A stretch of DNA of 9,773 bases from Pseudomonadales bacterium (GTDB taxonomy: Bacteria; Pseudomonadota; Gammaproteobacteria; Pseudomonadales; Azotimanducaceae), in assembly GCA_028822125.1 (NCBI GenBank), contig JAPKEK010000046.1, positions 1 through 9,773 on the forward strand, in the 5' to 3' direction. Within the stretch, counting starts at the first letter, position 1; each line of letters opens with the position of its first letter. Of this stretch, positions 7,563 to 9,773 are shown in pieces. The position numbers and the translations under genes were made by a program. The notes under the pieces were generated by a model. The model did no database searches, was not told the origin of the DNA, and worked only from the letters and a program-made list of their open reading frames with translations.

Positions 7563-8042
7563 TTAAAGATAAATGATCATGGATTTTTGGGCAGCTTCTG
7601 GATTGATCAGTTGGACTTTCTTTTGTTTGATCAGAAACCCCGAGGCACTGGTTTGCAGATGATGCTGGTAAGTACCCGCATAGACTCTTTGTTCTTCTCG
7701 ATACCACATTACGACATGGAAGTTGGAGTGGATTATCAGTTCGCCGTCCTTGGTCGTTCCCGCCTGGTGGATATTGGCTATCAGGTGGGAACACCGTACG
7801 TCTGATTCCTGTGAGGCAGCTCTGGGATGGACGAAATTGCGCTTGCGAATCTCCATGAGCACCCGATCATCGTAGAAATGTGAAATATGGTTCATGGGAT
7901 CAGATTGATCCTGCATCGCCGGCATCCAGTAGGTGCCATCGTCGGTGAACAGTTGAATCCAGCTCTCAAGGTCAGGTTGATCTAGATAGGATGCCTCCCG
8001 GTACAGGAACGATTCTATACTTTCCAGTGGTGCTTGGTTCAT
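7563..8042 (-). CDS. Aromatic ring-hydroxylating oxygenase, beta subunit
   Basis: This is the small, non-catalytic subunit of a Rieske-type ring-hydroxylating oxygenase, a SnoaL/NTF2-like cone fold that assembles with alpha (usually alpha3beta3). The 159-residue length fits the family. Visible family features are FLYREASYLDQPDLESWIQLFTDDGTYWMP (about 12-41, interrupted here only by normal variation), SDPMNHISHFYDDRVLMEIR (47-66), the RNFVHPRAASQ segment, and the end QLINPEAAQKSMIIYL. The ATG overlaps the alpha stop as ATGA, and GGGGGAGG lies about 7 nt upstream, so it is coupled to alpha. It has no metal ligands, as expected. It resembles the beta subunits of benzoate- or anthranilate-type enzymes, but the substrate cannot be named from the sequence. 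Confidence 0.92.
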   Translation of the reverse strand: MNQAPLESIESFLYREASYLDQPDLESWIQLFTDDGTYWMPAMQDQSDPMNHISHFYDDRVLMEIRKRNFVHPRAASQESDVRCSHLIANIHQAGTTKDGELIIHSNFHVVMWYREEQRVYAGTYQHHLQTSASGFLIKQKKVQLINPEAAQKSMIIYL

Positions 8043-9358
8043 GCGTAATCCTCCCCCAGCATATAGTATCGCCAGGCCTGGTACTGTGTGCGAACGTCCA
8101 GGTCGCTGGTGCCACCGCCGCGGACGCGATCCTTAAGCTGTTGATCGCGGCCATACTGCCGATACATTTCAATCCACTGGGAAGCATTTGACGCCAGGCC
8201 TTCCTGCATCCTGCGGTACACCTCCAGATCATCCGGACCTACCATGGAAGCAGATGAATTAATCAGTCTGGAATAGAGCAGGGTGCGTTGCAGCATCTCA
8301 TCGGGGGCACCCTTGAGTCGAAATGACCAGGTCTCGACAATGAATTTATCAACAGCAACCGGCCGAATGACTCGAATATTCTGGACGGCACATTTTATGG
8401 TTAGCGACGGATAAAGCAGTGTATTGTGGGTATTAAAGGCGTAGATTTCCTGTGTGCGCTGCGCACCATAGCGAGCGATCATGGCCTGGTGATATTCAGG
8501 CATAACACTGTAGTCTGCGTGGATGCTGGTTTTACCACCATCGTAGTGGTGGCCATAACGGAACCCAGTAATTCCAGAGTCTTCGAAATTCTCGTAGGAT
8601 GCGCCAAAAGGAAGAATGATTTCTGCTTCGGCTTTTTGTCTGATGGCATTGGTATCAAGCGATGAGATGTATGCTTGGGCCGATTGCACCACAGACTGGT
8701 GGACGACCATGGGGTGCATGGTGTCGTTCAGGTTTTCAAGAATGAATTTCCAGTTGCAATCGTGTTCATAGCGCAGTATGCCCCCGGCAACTTCGACTTC
8801 TCCTTCAGGGGCGCGGTCACAAAGATTATCAAAACAATCGATGGTGCCACCCAGCCAGGTTTTCAAGTCTGGCGCTTGACTGGAGAGGGTGGCAAATACA
8901 AAGCCTTTGTAATTGTCCTGGGCCACTGGTTGCAGATTATTGCAGGAATCATTGAGATCGAAGCCGGTATTTTCATAACCGGATTCGTTAGGAATCTTCA
9001 GTAAATTGCCATCATGGCTGAATGTCCAGCCATGGTAAGGGCACCGAAACGCGCCTGGCGCATTACCGCTGCGGGAAGTTACGATTTTGGAACCTTTATG
9101 AGCGCAGCGGTTGTGTAGAACCTGTATTCTGGCGTTCTTGTCCCTGACCATGATGACGGGGACTTTGTGGTTGATGTTGGTGGTGAAATAGTCTCCTGGC
9201 CTGGGAACCTGGGATTCATGGCCAATAAATATCCAGGCCTGACCCCAGATACGGTCCATTTCAAGTTCGAATATTTCCGGGTTGATATAAACTTGCTTAT
9301 TGATTCGGGTAGGTTGTACCAGTTGTTCTAACGCAGCTTGATCGAAGGTTGTATTCAC
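8039..9358 (-). CDS. Aromatic ring-hydroxylating oxygenase, alpha (Rieske) subunit
   Basis: This is the catalytic subunit that adds oxygen to an aromatic ring using electrons from a reductase system. With the GTG at 9358 it has 439 residues. The Rieske 2Fe-2S ligands are C85, H87, C106 and H109 (CAH, then CPYHGW); the spacing between H87 and C106 is 18 residues. The mononuclear iron motif ENLNDTMHPMVVH gives the bridging D212 and ligands H215 and H220, and the third ligand is D376 or D377 in GPDDLEV. I chose the GTG because CAGGAG lies just upstream with 5 nt spacing; a TTG seven codons earlier (9379) is in frame but has no ribosome site. It follows the SDR by 26 nt. No ferredoxin or reductase domain is attached, so those partners must be encoded elsewhere. 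The substrate is unknown. Confidence 0.93.
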   Translation of the reverse strand: MNTTFDQAALEQLVQPTRINKQVYINPEIFELEMDRIWGQAWIFIGHESQVPRPGDYFTTNINHKVPVIMVRDKNARIQVLHNRCAHKGSKIVTSRSGNAPGAFRCPYHGWTFSHDGNLLKIPNESGYENTGFDLNDSCNNLQPVAQDNYKGFVFATLSSQAPDLKTWLGGTIDCFDNLCDRAPEGEVEVAGGILRYEHDCNWKFILENLNDTMHPMVVHQSVVQSAQAYISSLDTNAIRQKAEAEIILPFGASYENFEDSGITGFRYGHHYDGGKTSIHADYSVMPEYHQAMIARYGAQRTQEIYAFNTHNTLLYPSLTIKCAVQNIRVIRPVAVDKFIVETWSFRLKGAPDEMLQRTLLYSRLINSSASMVGPDDLEVYRRMQEGLASNASQWIEMYRQYGRDQQLKDRVRGGGTSDLDVRTQYQAWRYYMLGEDYA

Positions 9359-9363
9359 GATGA

Positions 9364-9368
9364 CTCCT
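9364..9368 (-). promoter_or_regulatory. Shine-Dalgarno deciding the dioxygenase alpha start
   Basis: AGGAG on the minus strand, 5 nt before the GTG at 9358. It favours that start over the in-frame TTG at 9379, which lies upstream of the site. Confidence 0.65.
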
Positions 9369-9384
9369 GGCGTTTGCAACGAGG

Positions 9385-9773
9385 TTATAAAGCAATGGAA
9401 CCTAGGCTGGCACCGCCGCAGACCATGAGCGTCTGGCCGGTGATGAAGCTGTTTTCGGGACGGTTAAAAAAACATACGGCGCGGGCCACATCATCGGGAA
9501 GACCCAGCCGCTGAACCGGAATACTGTCTGCTATTTCCTGCATTTTCGAGCTATTTTAAGGGACTACCTGATGGAACATTTCTGTTGCGGCAATGGGTCC
9601 GGGCGCCACAGCATTGACGGTGATACCCGCATCTCCCAATTCCAGAGCCCAGGTACGAGTGAGTGCGATCATGCCTGCCTTGGTTGCCGAATAGCTGGTC
9701 CGGGTCTTTAGACCCAGCGCGGCCCTCGAACCAATCAGGCAAATACGACCGAAACCTTCGAGTTTCAGGGCGG
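9385..9773 (-). pseudogene. Short-chain dehydrogenase/reductase, C-terminal part, in-frame stop
   Basis: This is the C-terminal half of a classical SDR (Rossmann-fold NAD(P)-dependent oxidoreductase); the N-terminal cofactor-binding part lies beyond the right edge. From 9771 the frame reads GRICLIGSRAALG (catalytic Ser), then YSATK (catalytic Tyr and Lys), TVNAVAPGPIAATEMF, SIPVQRLGLPDDVARAV, and FITGQTLMVCGGASLG near the end, stopping at 9387-9385. A TAA at 9558-9556, just after HQVVP, interrupts this. The sequence after it stays in frame and family-like, so it is a single-base substitution, not a frameshift. As written, the product lacks about 56 residues of the substrate/C-terminal region. 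Lying 26 nt before the dioxygenase alpha, it may act as a dihydrodiol dehydrogenase, but this is inferred from position only. A sequencing error is possible. Confidence 0.85.
9556..9558 (-). other. Premature TAA stop inside the SDR
   Basis: The minus-strand codons read GTC CCT TAA AAT AGC. Related SDRs often have an acidic or other polar residue at this place, and GAA, CAA or AAA could each become TAA by one change. Other genes in the window end in TAA, so reassignment of this codon is not plausible. Confidence 0.85.

Noticed and set aside
7405..7794. 129-codon open frame on the minus strand overlapping the end of the dioxygenase beta gene
   Set aside because: It is a shifted-frame shadow of the beta gene, proline- and serine-rich without any family pattern, and has no ribosome site.
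8426..9004. Plus-strand open frames opposite the dioxygenase alpha gene
   Set aside because: They are antisense to a gene with complete Rieske and iron-binding motifs and have no independent support.

Overview
The window comes from a gammaproteobacterium. The evidence is a fused NuoCD subunit, NuoA and NuoB sequences that read very like the Escherichia coli proteins, and a NuoG that carries the extra N7 cysteine set at exactly E. coli numbering (C228, C231, C235, C263). Genus cannot be fixed from the sequence. The pairing with an aromatic ring-hydroxylating dioxygenase would suit an environmental, perhaps marine or pollutant-degrading, lineage, but that is inference.

All recognisable genes lie on the minus strand and read from right to left. 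Region 1 (right end to about 7563) is a small catabolic-looking operon. It holds the C-terminal part of a short-chain dehydrogenase (SDR) with an in-frame stop codon, then the alpha (Rieske and mononuclear iron) and beta subunits of an aromatic ring-hydroxylating oxygenase. Alpha and beta are coupled by an ATGA overlap. The electron-transfer partners (ferredoxin, reductase) are not in the window. Region 2 (about 7026-7562) is roughly 537 bp without a supportable gene. It holds a 14-bp perfect palindrome, a tandem 11-bp repeat next to a GC-rich hairpin, and the nuoA leader.

Region 3 (7014 to the left edge) is the front of the complex I operon: nuoA, nuoB, nuoCD, nuoE, nuoF and nuoG. It is tightly packed, with a 2-nt gap A/B, a 17-nt gap B/CD, a 64-nt gap CD/E, and ATGA overlaps at E/F and F/G. 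These encode the NADH-oxidising arm (E, F, G), the connecting arm that reaches the quinone site (B, CD) and one membrane subunit (A). The remaining membrane genes (nuoH-N) would lie beyond the left edge.

Two genes are broken as written. nuoG loses its frame near position 1027, where one base appears to be missing, and resumes perfectly in the other frame to the window edge. The SDR has a TAA inside otherwise intact homologous sequence. Because nuoG is normally functional and both lesions are single-base events, sequence error is at least as likely as true gene decay.

I found no CRISPR array, insertion sequence, tRNA, riboswitch or defence gene, and nothing I can honestly call a new biological system. 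The oddest aspects are the dioxygenase module directly upstream of nuo and the structured spacer between them.
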